A stretch of DNA of 64,000 bases from Paenibacillus pinihumi DSM 23905 = JCM 16419 (GTDB lineage Bacteria > Bacillota > Bacilli > Paenibacillales > Paenibacillaceae), in the NCBI RefSeq assembly GCF_000422505.1, contig NZ_AULX01000012.1, forward strand, positions 124,001 to 188,000, given 5' to 3'. This document shows, in pieces, positions 8,201 through 16,672 of the stretch (its first letter is position 1; each line of letters opens with the position of its first letter). The notes below the pieces were generated by a model. That model did no database searches. It saw nothing but the letters and a program-made list of their open reading frames with translations, and was not told the origin of the DNA. Made by a program: the position numbers and the translations under genes.

Positions 8201-10378
8201 AATTCCAATGTCTTTTCATTGTGCTATGACAGCTGGCGCCGTTACGAGCCGGGCCTGCTGGAGGAATTTATCCAGCACGCTGAGCATGCCGCGTTGGAAT
8301 CCGGCAGTCTGTGGCATGCAGAGCAAAGCATATTATTCGCATGTGCGCTGATGTTTGTGTTCGGCAGGCCGCTGGGCGAAGTGTATACGCTGATTGTGCG
8401 AAACTCTCAATTTCTGAGCCGCAGTCAAGATCCCGGACACTCCAGGCTTGCGGCTATTATCTCCACGATCTTGTCAAGCCTGATTGGGGAACGGAACCCG
8501 GAGGATCTGTTCGCAGAGGTTGATATTCTGGCCCCCGGCTTCACCTTGAACCAGAAGGGCGAGCAGGACATCATGCTGGAGGAGTCCGTATGCATGTTCG
8601 GTTACGTGACGTCTTATATTTTCGGACAATATGAGACGGCGTACAGTTATATTGTCAGGGCGAAGGCGATTATCAGCATGCGGCAGGAAAATGAAACGGA
8701 GATGTCTGCCTTCGGGTTTTATAATTTTCTCATCATGGCTGAGCTTTACCCGATTGTCACGGATACCGAACGCAAAGCCTTTCTGGGCACGATGCGTCGC
8801 CAGCTGAAGAAAATCAAGAGCTACAAGGCCCGGTGTCCGGAAAACTACGAGCATAAATATTTGCTGATGTCCGCTGAGTTCGCCCGCATTACGGGCAAGT
8901 TCGTCAAGGCGGCACAGTTATATGAGCTGGCGTGCGAATCTGCGCGTGAGGGCGGATATACGCATAATCTGGCAATTACTTCAGAGAATGCCTTCCGTTT
9001 CTACATCGATCAGGGCAAGCCGCATCTGGCGCGAGGGTATTTGTCGCAGTCCTATCAGGCCTATTTGCAGTGGGGCGCACTGGAAAAGGCATCCCGGATG
9101 GTCAAGCAATTCCGCCATTTGCTCTTCATCGACCACACGCCATTGTCCGGCAGTATCGATTACCAGGCAGTCATGAGTTCAGCCCAGACCATATCCGGGG
9201 AGATGCGCATGGACCGGCTGCTGGTCGGGCTGATGCGCACCCTGTTGCATAATGCGGGAGCCGAGAAGGGCGCACTCCTATTCGAAGCCAAAGATCAATT
9301 GTTCATTGAAGCGCAGGCTGTCTCCGGCAAGGATGTCCGTCTGGAGCGGGTGCCGCTGGAGCAGGCAGAGGATGTGCCGGCTGCCATAATCAGCTATGCG
9401 GCGCGTACCGGAGAGGTTGTCGTGCTGAACCATGCGTGCCGGGAAGGAATATTCTCAGCGCTGCCTTATGTGCAGGACAAGCAGATGAAATCTGTGCTAT
9501 GCATTCCGATGATCAAAAATAACCGGATGATCAGCCTGTTGTATCTGGAGAATAATCTGTCGGCGGGCATATTCACTCCGGAGCGGCTGGATGTATTGAA
9601 GGTGCTCTGTTCCCAGTGTGTCATCTCCATCGAGAATGCACAGTTGTACTCCAATGCGGAACGGCTGAAGCAGACGCTGGAGGAGCAGGTGAAGGAACGT
9701 ACCCGCTCCCTGGAGCTGTCGATCCGGGAGACGGCGTCGGCACTGGCGGAAGCGTCCATCCAGATGGACCGCAACCGGATTGCAGCCGATGTCCATGACA
9801 TCGTCGGTCATGCCATTACGTCCACACTTCTTCAGATTGAAGCAGCCAAATGGCAGATGCGCAAAAAGCCGGAGGATGCTTTGGATCGTCTGCAGGGCGT
9901 TCAGGACTTGCTTAGGGGAGGACTCAACCAGATCCGCGGTTCGATCCACATGCTGAAGGAGGCGGAGGGCGGCAATCTGGTGAAATCGCTCCAGCAGCTC
10001 ATTGCTAGTACGGAGCATAATGCGGGGATTACCGTGAAGGCCGAGCTTGACCCGTTATTCGAGCTTGACCGGATTTATCATCATGTGATCTATCATGCGC
10101 TGCAGGAAGGATTGACGAATGCGATCCGGCATGGCGATGCAACCGCCTTTCATTTTGTGCTTCGGGATGAAGGGCAATATTTGCAATTCATGCTTCAGGA
10201 TAACGGCCGCGGAGCCAAGCAGGTGACACCGGGCTTTGGACTGACGGCGATGACCGAGCGCGTCGAGGCGCTGAATGGAAGGCTGTTCATTGGGTCTCAC
10301 AAGGACGGGGGCTGTCTTCTGCGAATCATCCTGCCCTACACCAACGTAAAGGAGAAGCAGTATAATGCAGAAAAATGA
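5264..10378 (+). CDS. giant pseudokinase-AAA-GAF-histidine kinase
   Basis: This 1704-residue soluble multi-domain kinase has five parts. First is a protein-kinase fold (about 1-280), followed by an AAA/STAND-type ATPase with Walker A GGRAGIGKTA (about 336) and Walker B FLDDLHWAD (about 463). A long helical, TPR-like region runs to about 1290. A GAF domain (about 1313-1456) and a coiled coil lead to a HisKA_3 dimerisation domain with phospho-acceptor His1511 in DVHDIVGH, and then an HATPase_c domain (N box GLTNAIRH, G box GFGLTAM). The catalytic loop of the kinase fold reads HNAVYPFHILI from His135, with TGF in place of DFG. The usual Asp, Lys and Asn are gone, so this part is probably a pseudokinase used for binding. 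The gene overlaps the response regulator by 14 bases, which strongly suggests a cognate pair. Confidence 0.9.
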   Translation: MELAGYQIIGRIAEDEETILYRLKGLRDETVVMCQTTRDPYPPADSMSRYEQEFEMLRLLGGRGAVKPLELKHDGNRPFLLFEDFGGIPVPQLFGKGQGRNAARPLDKLGLLRLLGVAADVADCLARVHNRQIVHNAVYPFHILIHPDTLEVKLTGFQRAYLVDNPPAFATEPTLHQSGLAYMAPEQTGRFNRQAGYRSDVYSLGVTLYEWLTGSLPFEAKDATELIYSHIANQAPSVSAREPSIPWAVSDIIRQCMDKAPEERYGSAFDIHKDFLECLRQIKEKGVVVPFILAAKDNTGEWHIPQDIYGREAEQRRLQQILDPDTDDLADIVLVGGRAGIGKTAFVRDALRHMQSQGMLLTGKFELNSSHIPYFGWIQVIENLVTQLLIRQKHELELWKLRIQERIGEYGQLLINWVPKLGLLIGESAEVRPLPLMEERNRFHQILRSFIQLFADANYALTIFLDDLHWADEASLQLIEQLFSRKTGYLKLVCTYREGEQPGTPWSGWEPEAAMALTVIVRFRLLPLREEAVRQLLADTLRTPADSLKELAQVLTVKTGGIPLLLRTLLQNGADQGIFTYNRPDRYWEWDMSRVKAMDSPLQSLGNWSAGRLAALPETALELLSWAAFLGRQFELSMLLEVSGRSREGALSDLLEAVRHGVLQVSSRDDAGGTVFAFPHDRIRQDCQGHASAADSVNYHYAVGQMWKRRVAEEADTALFEAAIHLNQCKQRIKEWAEKAELAELNDQAGQKALQSTAWEQALRYFREAAMLIQGDGWERCFDLAFRVFSSQAKCELLCGEEATAYQLFDMLMTKAPADMDRAAIYLTMIQLESNRGHNAKALQLADEALLMLGIHLPKKVGMTQLVKQWFRLKWKLRGRNRDRIRELPAMDDPRLLAAMSISVYSGNARFVENGSSWVSVNLTMVELTLKHGLSPGASVHFAGLALLSTMVARNYRNAFKWGKLAYELSEAHPDMRSINSNVFSLCYDSWRRYEPGLLEEFIQHAEHAALESGSLWHAEQSILFACALMFVFGRPLGEVYTLIVRNSQFLSRSQDPGHSRLAAIISTILSSLIGERNPEDLFAEVDILAPGFTLNQKGEQDIMLEESVCMFGYVTSYIFGQYETAYSYIVRAKAIISMRQENETEMSAFGFYNFLIMAELYPIVTDTERKAFLGTMRRQLKKIKSYKARCPENYEHKYLLMSAEFARITGKFVKAAQLYELACESAREGGYTHNLAITSENAFRFYIDQGKPHLARGYLSQSYQAYLQWGALEKASRMVKQFRHLLFIDHTPLSGSIDYQAVMSSAQTISGEMRMDRLLVGLMRTLLHNAGAEKGALLFEAKDQLFIEAQAVSGKDVRLERVPLEQAEDVPAAIISYAARTGEVVVLNHACREGIFSALPYVQDKQMKSVLCIPMIKNNRMISLLYLENNLSAGIFTPERLDVLKVLCSQCVISIENAQLYSNAERLKQTLEEQVKERTRSLELSIRETASALAEASIQMDRNRIAADVHDIVGHAITSTLLQIEAAKWQMRKKPEDALDRLQGVQDLLRGGLNQIRGSIHMLKEAEGGNLVKSLQQLIASTEHNAGITVKAELDPLFELDRIYHHVIYHALQEGLTNAIRHGDATAFHFVLRDEGQYLQFMLQDNGRGAKQVTPGFGLTAMTERVEALNGRLFIGSHKDGGCLLRIILPYTNVKEKQYNAEK

Positions 10379-11036
10379 GAAATCCCGGTACCGGCTTATC
10401 GTGGCTGATGATCAGCTGCCGACAAGGGAAGGGCTTAAGCTGATTTTGGAATATGAAGGGGACATGGAGGTTGTAGGCCTGGCGAAAAACGGTCTGGAGG
10501 CTTATGATCTGGCGCGGGCATTTATGCCGGATCTGGTGCTCATGGATGTGCAAATGCCGATCATGGACGGCATTTCTGCGCTCAAGCGCATCAAGGCCGA
10601 ATTTCCGCAGATTCAGGTTATGATCCTGACCACCTTCATTGAAGACGAGTACATTATCGAAGGCCTGGCGGGCGGGGCGAGTGGCTACATCCTGAAGGAT
10701 ATGGAAGGTGACAAGCTGATGGCTTCGGTTCGTGACGCGGCTGCGGGGCGCTTTATGCTGCAGGGGGTTGTTGCGGAGAAGCTGGCATTCCGGCTGCGTC
10801 AATTGGAGCAGAAGGCCGCCATGGCCGCTGAGCTTCAGCCCAGCCTGCCGCGCCTGACGGAGCGGGAAGAAGAGGTGGCCCGCCTGATGGTGAAGGGGCT
10901 GAACAACAATGAGATCGGGAAGCAGCTGAATATCTCTGATGGAACAGTGCGCAACTATATCAGCGGCCTGTACGGGAAGCTGAACGTAGGGAGCCGGGCC
11001 GAGGCCATCGTCAAGCTGTTGCAGGCCAGTTATTGA
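10365..11036 (+). CDS. NarL/FixJ-family response regulator
   Basis: This is a 223-residue DNA-binding regulator. An N-terminal receiver domain has the acidic pair in VADDQ, phospho-acceptor Asp61 in LVLMDVQMP, the switch Thr in ILTTF and the conserved Lys in YILKD. A C-terminal LuxR-type helix-turn-helix follows (LTEREEEVARLMVKGLNNNEI, recognition helix near ISDGTVRNYI). It starts inside the last codons of the giant kinase gene, so it is translationally coupled to it and is the expected phosphotransfer partner. Its targets are unknown; the inverted repeat just after its stop and the small gene at 11122 are nearby candidates. Confidence 0.93.
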   Translation: MQKNEKSRYRLIVADDQLPTREGLKLILEYEGDMEVVGLAKNGLEAYDLARAFMPDLVLMDVQMPIMDGISALKRIKAEFPQIQVMILTTFIEDEYIIEGLAGGASGYILKDMEGDKLMASVRDAAAGRFMLQGVVAEKLAFRLRQLEQKAAMAAELQPSLPRLTEREEEVARLMVKGLNNNEIGKQLNISDGTVRNYISGLYGKLNVGSRAEAIVKLLQASY

Positions 11037-11037
11037 A

Positions 11038-11062
11038 ATGTCATAGTACACATGTGTGACAT
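11038..11062. repeat. imperfect palindrome between response regulator and small gene
   Basis: ATGTCA at 11038 and TGACAT ending at 11062 are inverted copies, and the self-complementary ACACATGTGT lies between them. It sits directly after the regulator stop and about 60 bases before the next start, so it could be an operator. That role is inferred only. Confidence 0.35.
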
Positions 11063-11121
11063 CCAACACTAGTTGCGTTCGTCCCCTTCCACTATCCTAA
11101 GTAGTAGAAGGAGTGATGAAG

Positions 11122-11292
11122 ATGCCATACTATTACTTTCAGGAAATCAAAACGCCGTTAGTGCTGCTGGGAATCCGCTTTATGAAGGATGAGCAAGGCA
11201 AGGTCTGGATGAAGGTTGGCAAGCGGAGCAGAAAACTGATTTACAACAATGCAAATCCTGCAGGCCGGATGAGTAATGCCAAGCCAGATTAA
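11122..11292 (+). CDS. 56-residue protein related to the N-terminus of the 421-1137 protein
   Basis: The protein begins MPYYYFQEIKTPLVLLGIRF, continues with KDEQGKVWMKVGKRSRKLIY and ends NAKPD. AAGGAG lies 8 bases before the ATG at 11122. An ATG two codons earlier is too close to that site. The TPLxLxGI...DxxGxxWxxxG pattern matches residues 8-32 of the anchored protein at 421-1137. This suggests a small conserved module that can exist alone or fused to a membrane helix. No function is known to me. It is the last gene before a long non-coding stretch. Confidence 0.6.
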   Translation: MPYYYFQEIKTPLVLLGIRFMKDEQGKVWMKVGKRSRKLIYNNANPAGRMSNAKPD

Positions 11293-11303
11293 AGAATATA
11301 TGG

Positions 11304-11378
11304 GGCGCGGACTTTTTCCGAACGGGCAGATGTGAATGAACGGACTTGAAATTCACTGCACGGACAAAGTGCCGCGCC
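11304..11378 (+). other. possible structured RNA or transcript-end hairpin
   Basis: An outer stem pairs GGCGCGG-ACTTT (11304-11315) with AAAGTGCCGCGCC (11366-11378) with a single bulged base. An inner stem pairs GTGAAT (11332-11337) with ATTCAC (11351-11356). A nested two-stem fold of this size in a gene-free region is suggestive. No T-run follows, so it is not a typical terminator. It matches no riboswitch class I can recall. Confidence 0.4.
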
Positions 11379-12458
11379 TGAAATGTGTTTAGGCGGGGAA
11401 TTCAAGGGAGAGCAGTTAAAAGGGATGCAGCAACCGAGCGGTGCGGGAGAGTTGGCAGCTTTTACATATAGATCCGATCAGGGCAGGGAAATGGATAGGG
11501 TGGAATTGAGAAGAGAAAGAATAAGATATAGATATAGAGAGATAGAGACCATAAATGCGCGGAGTATTGAGTTTGGCATTGATAAAGGCTTGCTGATACA
11601 GATAAGCCCTGCAAGAAAAGAACTGTGTGACTCTAGTAATAAAGTCAGCATTCTAATTAGTGAGATGAGAAGCAAGGAATGAAAGGGTGTAAAAAGCAGA
11701 GATAAGAAAATCAAGCAGAAGCTTGAGTGAAATAACCATATGAAACAGAATTAAAAGGAAAAGCTTGACTGGAAAACATAAAAGAAAAATATACCAAACA
11801 AAAATAATATTAGGGATTTAAGAAAGTATCGGGTTATAAAAAACGGGAATACGGAAGTATGAGCAGGAAATGAATTCAGAAATAAGCTCAAAATGAAAAC
11901 TTCAAATAACATGATAAATATAGGGTTATAAGAAAAAGTATTGAAGAGATTAGCATGCAGAAAGCATTAATAATATAAATAACTTCTTCAATAATAAATT
12001 TAATAAATGCAGATATTCTACTGCAATTAGTAGCTGAGATGAACTTTCCAGGTTGAAGAATAGATTACTATTATACATAGAGAAAATAAAAAAAATTAAA
12101 CCCCAATTATAACCATATGAGTACTTTCGGAAAACATATAGAATTATGTTGCAGATTCCGTTAACATAGAAAAAGAGAGCAATTGCTGCACTTAATTATC
12201 AGAATAATTGTAATTATCCAATAATAAACAAACATATACTTAATATTGAAGAAAAACTTTATAACTAATCATTTTCTTAATTTGAATTTTGGCTAAAAAG
12301 TGGGAGTACAGGTTGTAATAAAAAATAAAAAACAAGTGTTTCACTATAACATAAAACGGGTAAAACAAGATTGATTTGTGATAAATGAGGATTCAAGCGG
12401 AAGACATGAATTTGAGTATAATGGCAATAACTGCTGAGGCGGAGAGCGGGTATTGTGC
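11379..12458. other. 1.1-kb AT- and purine-rich region without convincing genes
   Basis: The plus strand is rich in A and G; for example 44 of the 60 bases at 11701-11760 are purines. An open frame at 11383-11682 has no ribosome site and a composition driven by the purine bias, so I do not call it. The stretch ends at the promoter of the exopolysaccharide locus. It may be a decayed gene, a long untranslated region or a spacer. Confidence 0.5.
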
Positions 12459-12488
12459 TTGGGCAAGCCTGCTGGGGTATGCTAGAAT
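12459..12488 (+). promoter_or_regulatory. promoter of the exopolysaccharide locus
   Basis: TTGGGC at 12459-12464 and TAGAAT at 12483-12488 are 18 bases apart. TG one base before the -10 makes it an extended -10 element. Transcription would start about 30 bases before the CpsB-type gene, so the upstream gene-free region need not be part of this leader. Confidence 0.55.
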
Positions 12489-12521
12489 AAGAGGCATATA
12501 GCAGCGGGGAGGATACTTGGA

Positions 12522-13307
12522 ATGATAGATATACATAGTCATATTTTGCCTGGGATAGATGACGGAGCGGCTGGTTGGGAAGAGACGCTTCAGCTTGCCA
12601 GGGCCGCGGTAGAGGATGGAATTCGGACAATTGTTGCGACCCCCCATCATGCTAACCGGTCATTCTGGAATTATGCGGCCGAGGTAAGAGAACTGACTGC
12701 AGAAGTGAACAAGCGTCTGCTTGCCGAAGGAATTCAGCTGCAAGTGCTGCCGGGGCAAGAAATCCGGGTACATGAAGATTTGCTGGATGCCTGGTCCAGG
12801 GGAGAGTTGCTGACATTGGGCGGTTCAGATTGCGTTCTGATCGAAATGCCGTCATCCTCTGTCCCAAAGAATATGACGGAGATTGTTCATGAGCTTTCTA
12901 TTTTGGGCTTGCGTACGATCATCGCTCACCCTGAACGGAATAAAGAGATTGCCAATGACCCGAGGTTGCTTGAAGAATTGGTAGAGGCAGGAGCCTATGG
13001 ACAGATGACCACGCACTCGTTGCTGGGAGGATTCGGCCGGCAGATTGAACGCAGCGCGTGGCAGCTTTGCCGAAATGGTCTGATCCATGTCATATCTTCG
13101 GATGCGCATCATGTAGAAAAACGAAACTTTCGGCTGCGCGAAGCGTATGATAGGGTGGAGAAAGAGCTTGGGAAATCTTGGCGGGTGTATTACGAACGGA
13201 ATGCAGAACACATTGTAAACGGTCGGCCCCTGGAAGATTTGCCTGCCGAATTACCAAAAGAAAACCTTAAGATTTGGAGAAAGATTTCCAATATTTTCCG
13301 TTACTAA
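12522..13307 (+). CDS. CpsB/YwqE-type protein tyrosine phosphatase
   Basis: This 261-residue PHP-fold metal-dependent phosphatase dephosphorylates the partner tyrosine kinase in capsule or exopolysaccharide systems. The metal-binding motifs are all visible: HSHILPGIDDG at the N-terminus, ATPHH, a Glu in GQEIRVHEDLL, IAHPERN and SSDAHH. Length matches the family. GGGGAGGA precedes the ATG at a good spacing. It opens the exopolysaccharide locus, with the kinase and its activator encoded 2.6 kb downstream after an inserted SLH gene. By analogy with other systems it should oppose the kinase at 16653-17363 and so tune polymer length or output. Confidence 0.92.
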   Translation: MIDIHSHILPGIDDGAAGWEETLQLARAAVEDGIRTIVATPHHANRSFWNYAAEVRELTAEVNKRLLAEGIQLQVLPGQEIRVHEDLLDAWSRGELLTLGGSDCVLIEMPSSSVPKNMTEIVHELSILGLRTIIAHPERNKEIANDPRLLEELVEAGAYGQMTTHSLLGGFGRQIERSAWQLCRNGLIHVISSDAHHVEKRNFRLREAYDRVEKELGKSWRVYYERNAEHIVNGRPLEDLPAELPKENLKIWRKISNIFRY

Positions 13308-13406
13308 TTGACGCAATCGTTTTTACCATGCTAGAATCTTAAGGGGAGATACATAATTCGGGATGTTTGGCGACAATTTCAAATACTTAAACGAGGTGAG
13401 AGAGTA

Positions 13407-15758
13407 GTGACTTTCAAGAAGAAACTGGTAGTAACAACGATCGCTGCGAGCATGGCGGTAACTGCTTTTGCTGGTATTCCACTGAGCAGCAAAGGACTGG
13501 CTGAAAAGGTTGGATTTGTGCAAGTTGCGAGTGCTGCGTTTAGCAACAAGGGTTTTATTGATAAAGTGAACGCTATCCACGCTAATCTGGCATTGGATAA
13601 AGATGGGCAGGATGAAGTAAGAGCGTTGAGAGATTTTATCAAGAATGATCTTAACCTGGATGATCATCATGAGCTTATCGATCCAATTTGGAACAAAATT
13701 GGTGTCAAGTTCTCCGCTGAAGAAAAACAGCAGCTTTTCGACATCTTTAAAGCTGTTCTGGGTATGACCTATGACCCTAAATTCGAAGAGCTTGAAAATC
13801 TTAAAGAAGAGCACAAGCAATTCCTGTTGGATTTAGCCGATAAATTTGGTGCTGATAAACTGACAGTGAACGACATTGTCGATTTTGCGGCGCTTGTTGA
13901 ATCCCAAATTAAGAGTACTTTGGCTTCCATTACTGATGTAGAGCTCGCCAAGCTCCTGAACGATACTGCAGCACAAGAGCAACTGCTTAAGAAAGTGCTT
14001 GTTGCTGTTAAAGAAGACAAGTCCAACAAAGTAAGCTTGCTTCTGCAAAAATTGGATGATAATAGCGATCCGGATAAAAATGTAACTGTAGATGATATCA
14101 TTCAATCCCTTAGATATGTAAAACAAACGTTCCCTGAGTATAAGCCGGCTGCTAAAGCAATGTTGGGTGCCTATATTCGTACTGAAGGTGTAGGGAATGT
14201 GACTACCAATGGATTGAGTGGACGCGTAACGTTCAAAGTTTTTGGTAAGGATATCACTTCATTGCTCCAATGGGAGTCTTCCAACTCTGCTGTGACCGTT
14301 GATAACAAGGATGATAAAGGCAAACTTTCCACGACTACTTCCGGTTCCACTGCAACAATCACAGCTGTACTTGCTGGTAAAGTTGTATTTGAGAAGAGTG
14401 TAACTTTGAGTAACAATAGTGGCGGTTATCCAGGCGGCGGTGGCGGTGGCGGTATCAGCAGCCCTGCTGATCAAGCTGTTCAAGATTTGAACAACAAGAA
14501 AAACGCTATTGAGAACGCAACTGGTGAAGCTAAAGAAGCGTTGATCAAAGAAGCGGTTGAAATTGCAATTAAAGCTTTGAATGAGACGCTGAAATACAAT
14601 GCTTCGAGCAAAGTAACAGTTGCCGATGGCGAAGCTAAAGTTAGCTTGACGAAGTCTGATCTGAATTCTCTGACTTCCGGTGCAAAGAAAATCGTTGCCA
14701 AGCTGAAAGAGGTAGCTCCAGGAGCTGAAGCTCGCCTGCCTAAGCTGGTTGCTACGATTGACCTGGGCTCTGTTTCTGCAAGCAGCGTATCAGCTGAACT
14801 GGCTTCTGACTTGATCAAAGAGCTTGAAGCTAGCGGTATCACTTCTTTCAAAGTGACATTCAGCGGATTCTCTGCACAAGTTCCGGCTACAGCTACATTC
14901 TCTGACAAAATCGCACTCAACGTTAAGAAGAGTACTGCAGCAGAAGATACAACTTCCCTGCCTGTCGCTTCTGATGTTTATGAGTTTGGATTGACTGTTG
15001 GCGGACAAGCAGTAACTGAGTTTGCCCAACCGATTATGATCTCAATCCCGCTCAAAAATGCAGCTAATCTGGACAAAGAGCTTCTGACTGTTGCGAAAAT
15101 TGTCGATGGCAAACTGCAATTCGTAGGCGGTAAAGTTCAAGGCGATGCAATCGTTGAATCCCGTCACAGCTTCTCTTCCTATGTAGTTGTAGAGAACAAA
15201 GTATCGTTCAGCGATATTTCTTCTGTACAAGCATGGGCAGGCCGTCAAATTCAGGTTCTTGCTGCCAAAGGTGTAATCCAAGGCAAGAAAGAGGGCGTAT
15301 TTGCTCCAGCAGATAGCGTAACTCGTGCTGAATTTGCGAAAATGCTCGTTGAAGCGCTTGACCTGGACAGCAGCCTGGCTAAGCATAACTTCAGCGATGT
15401 GAAAGCAGCTGACTGGTTCGCTCCTTATGTTGCAGCAGCGGCAGAGAGCGGAATTATCAACGGACGTACAGCAACAACGTTTGTACCAAATGCAACGATT
15501 ACCCGTGCTGAGATGGCGACAATGGTATCCCGTGCTCTGAAAGCAACTGCAGGCTTGAAGGATGTTGAAGATGTCCAAGCAAATCTGACTAAATTCACTG
15601 ACGCATCGGATATTCATTCGACTCTGGCATCTGGAGTAGCTCTGGCGTCCAGCAAAGAGATTGTTATCGGTTCAGGCGGTAAATTCCGTCCTAACGCTAC
15701 AGCTAACCGTGCTGAGGCAGCAGTTATTATCTACCGCGCATTCAATTACGCTGAATAA
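13407..15758 (+). CDS. SLH-anchored exported protein in the exopolysaccharide locus
   Basis: This 783-residue protein starts at GTG after GAGGTG. The signal peptide contains KKKLVVTTIAASMAVTAFAG. An alpha-helical N-terminal half (about 45-270) follows, then an Ig-like stretch (about 270-345), a glycine patch (GGYPGGGGGGG), another helical and beta region, and three SLH repeats at the C-terminus (about 600-783) with TRAEFAKML, TRAEMATMV and NRAEAAVII. SLH triplets bind pyruvylated secondary cell-wall polymer, so the protein sits on the cell surface. Its place between the phosphatase and kinase genes suggests a role in polymer attachment or assembly, which is inferred. The N-terminal domain matches nothing I know. 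Confidence 0.85.
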   Translation: MTFKKKLVVTTIAASMAVTAFAGIPLSSKGLAEKVGFVQVASAAFSNKGFIDKVNAIHANLALDKDGQDEVRALRDFIKNDLNLDDHHELIDPIWNKIGVKFSAEEKQQLFDIFKAVLGMTYDPKFEELENLKEEHKQFLLDLADKFGADKLTVNDIVDFAALVESQIKSTLASITDVELAKLLNDTAAQEQLLKKVLVAVKEDKSNKVSLLLQKLDDNSDPDKNVTVDDIIQSLRYVKQTFPEYKPAAKAMLGAYIRTEGVGNVTTNGLSGRVTFKVFGKDITSLLQWESSNSAVTVDNKDDKGKLSTTTSGSTATITAVLAGKVVFEKSVTLSNNSGGYPGGGGGGGISSPADQAVQDLNNKKNAIENATGEAKEALIKEAVEIAIKALNETLKYNASSKVTVADGEAKVSLTKSDLNSLTSGAKKIVAKLKEVAPGAEARLPKLVATIDLGSVSASSVSAELASDLIKELEASGITSFKVTFSGFSAQVPATATFSDKIALNVKKSTAAEDTTSLPVASDVYEFGLTVGGQAVTEFAQPIMISIPLKNAANLDKELLTVAKIVDGKLQFVGGKVQGDAIVESRHSFSSYVVVENKVSFSDISSVQAWAGRQIQVLAAKGVIQGKKEGVFAPADSVTRAEFAKMLVEALDLDSSLAKHNFSDVKAADWFAPYVAAAAESGIINGRTATTFVPNATITRAEMATMVSRALKATAGLKDVEDVQANLTKFTDASDIHSTLASGVALASSKEIVIGSGGKFRPNATANRAEAAVIIYRAFNYAE

Positions 15759-15772
15759 TCCATCTGCCTATT

Positions 15773-15820
15773 AAAACACCACTCTCCTCTCATGCAGATG
15801 CGGGGAGGGTGGTTTCTATT
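15773..15820 (+). terminator. hairpin terminator after the SLH gene
   Basis: AAACACCACTCTCC pairs imperfectly with GGGGAGGGTGGTTT and a T-rich stretch follows. The downstream kinase genes would then need their own promoter or readthrough. Confidence 0.55.
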
Positions 15821-15821
15821 G

Positions 15822-15836
15822 TCTACAATTTGTAGA
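15822..15836. repeat. palindrome TCTACAA-T-TTGTAGA, possible operator
   Basis: A perfect 7-bp inverted repeat with one central base lies about 65 bases before the chain-length regulator gene, in its presumed promoter region. An operator role is inferred from position and symmetry only. Confidence 0.4.
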
Positions 15837-15898
15837 TTTGTGTCGTTTTTTGCTACGTATTGTAACGAAATTGCATAGACAGCATGGAGGGAAATGAC

Positions 15899-16672
15899 GT
15901 GTCAAATGAATTGGACTTGCGCGATTACTTTCGCATAATTCGCAAGAGAGTGTGGATGATCCTTGCGATTGTGGTTGCGGCTTGTATGGTGTCAGGGATT
16001 TTCAGTGTATATTTCAAGAAACCAGTCTATGAGGCTTCTACCAAGATCATTGTTAATCAAAGTGCCTCTCAAGCGATATCTCAGCAGCTTGATATCAATC
16101 AGATCAACTCCAATATTCGGATGATTGATACGTACAAAGAGATTATCAAGACTCCTGCTATTTTGGATAAGGTAGCCGAACAATACCCTCAGTTTGAGTT
16201 AACAGCAGAGGAACTTTCCAAGAAAGTGAAGGTAAGTTCTGTCAACAATACTCAGGTTATGACACTAGCCGTTCAGGATATCTCTTACCGTAAGGCGGCG
16301 GAGATTGCCAATGCTGTTTCTTTAATTTTTCAGAGTGAGATTCCACAGTTGTTCAATATTGAGAATGTTTCGATTCTTAACGAAGCCAAAGTTGACGCAT
16401 TTCCGGCGCCGGTTTCTCCGAATATTCCATTAAATATTGCGATTAGCTTTGTAGTAGCGTTAATGCTAGGGGTAGGAATTTCATTTTTGTTAGAGTTTCT
16501 TGATGATACCTTGAAAAGCGAGGAAGATGTACAGCGCTATCTGGGGTTGCCTACATTAGGTGCAATTTCAAAAATGGATCAAGAGGATGTGAAAACTGCT
16601 AGCGGCGCCAAGTCTGTAACGCAGAGCTACAAGAAAGCAGGTGAACTGGAACGTGTCACAATTGGAAAGTAA
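15899..16672 (+). CDS. CpsC/YveK-type chain-length determinant and kinase activator
   Basis: This 257-residue Wzz-family membrane protein has a short cytoplasmic N-terminus (NELDLRDYFRIIRKRVW), a first helix (about 23-43), an external domain of about 130 residues and a second helix (about 175-197). A cytoplasmic tail (SFLLEFLDDTLKSEEDVQRYLGLPTLG) docks and activates the cognate tyrosine kinase. I chose GTG at 15899 because GGAGGGAA lies just before it; the ATG at 15884 is inside that site. It overlaps the kinase gene by 20 bases, the usual split arrangement in Gram-positive bacteria. Confidence 0.92.
   Translation: MSNELDLRDYFRIIRKRVWMILAIVVAACMVSGIFSVYFKKPVYEASTKIIVNQSASQAISQQLDINQINSNIRMIDTYKEIIKTPAILDKVAEQYPQFELTAEELSKKVKVSSVNNTQVMTLAVQDISYRKAAEIANAVSLIFQSEIPQLFNIENVSILNEAKVDAFPAPVSPNIPLNIAISFVVALMLGVGISFLLEFLDDTLKSEEDVQRYLGLPTLGAISKMDQEDVKTASGAKSVTQSYKKAGELERVTIGK

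Noticed and set aside
11383-11682. 99-codon open frame in the gene-poor region
   Set aside because: No ribosome site, composition explained by the purine bias, no recognisable domain, and an extensive open frame also exists on the other strand.
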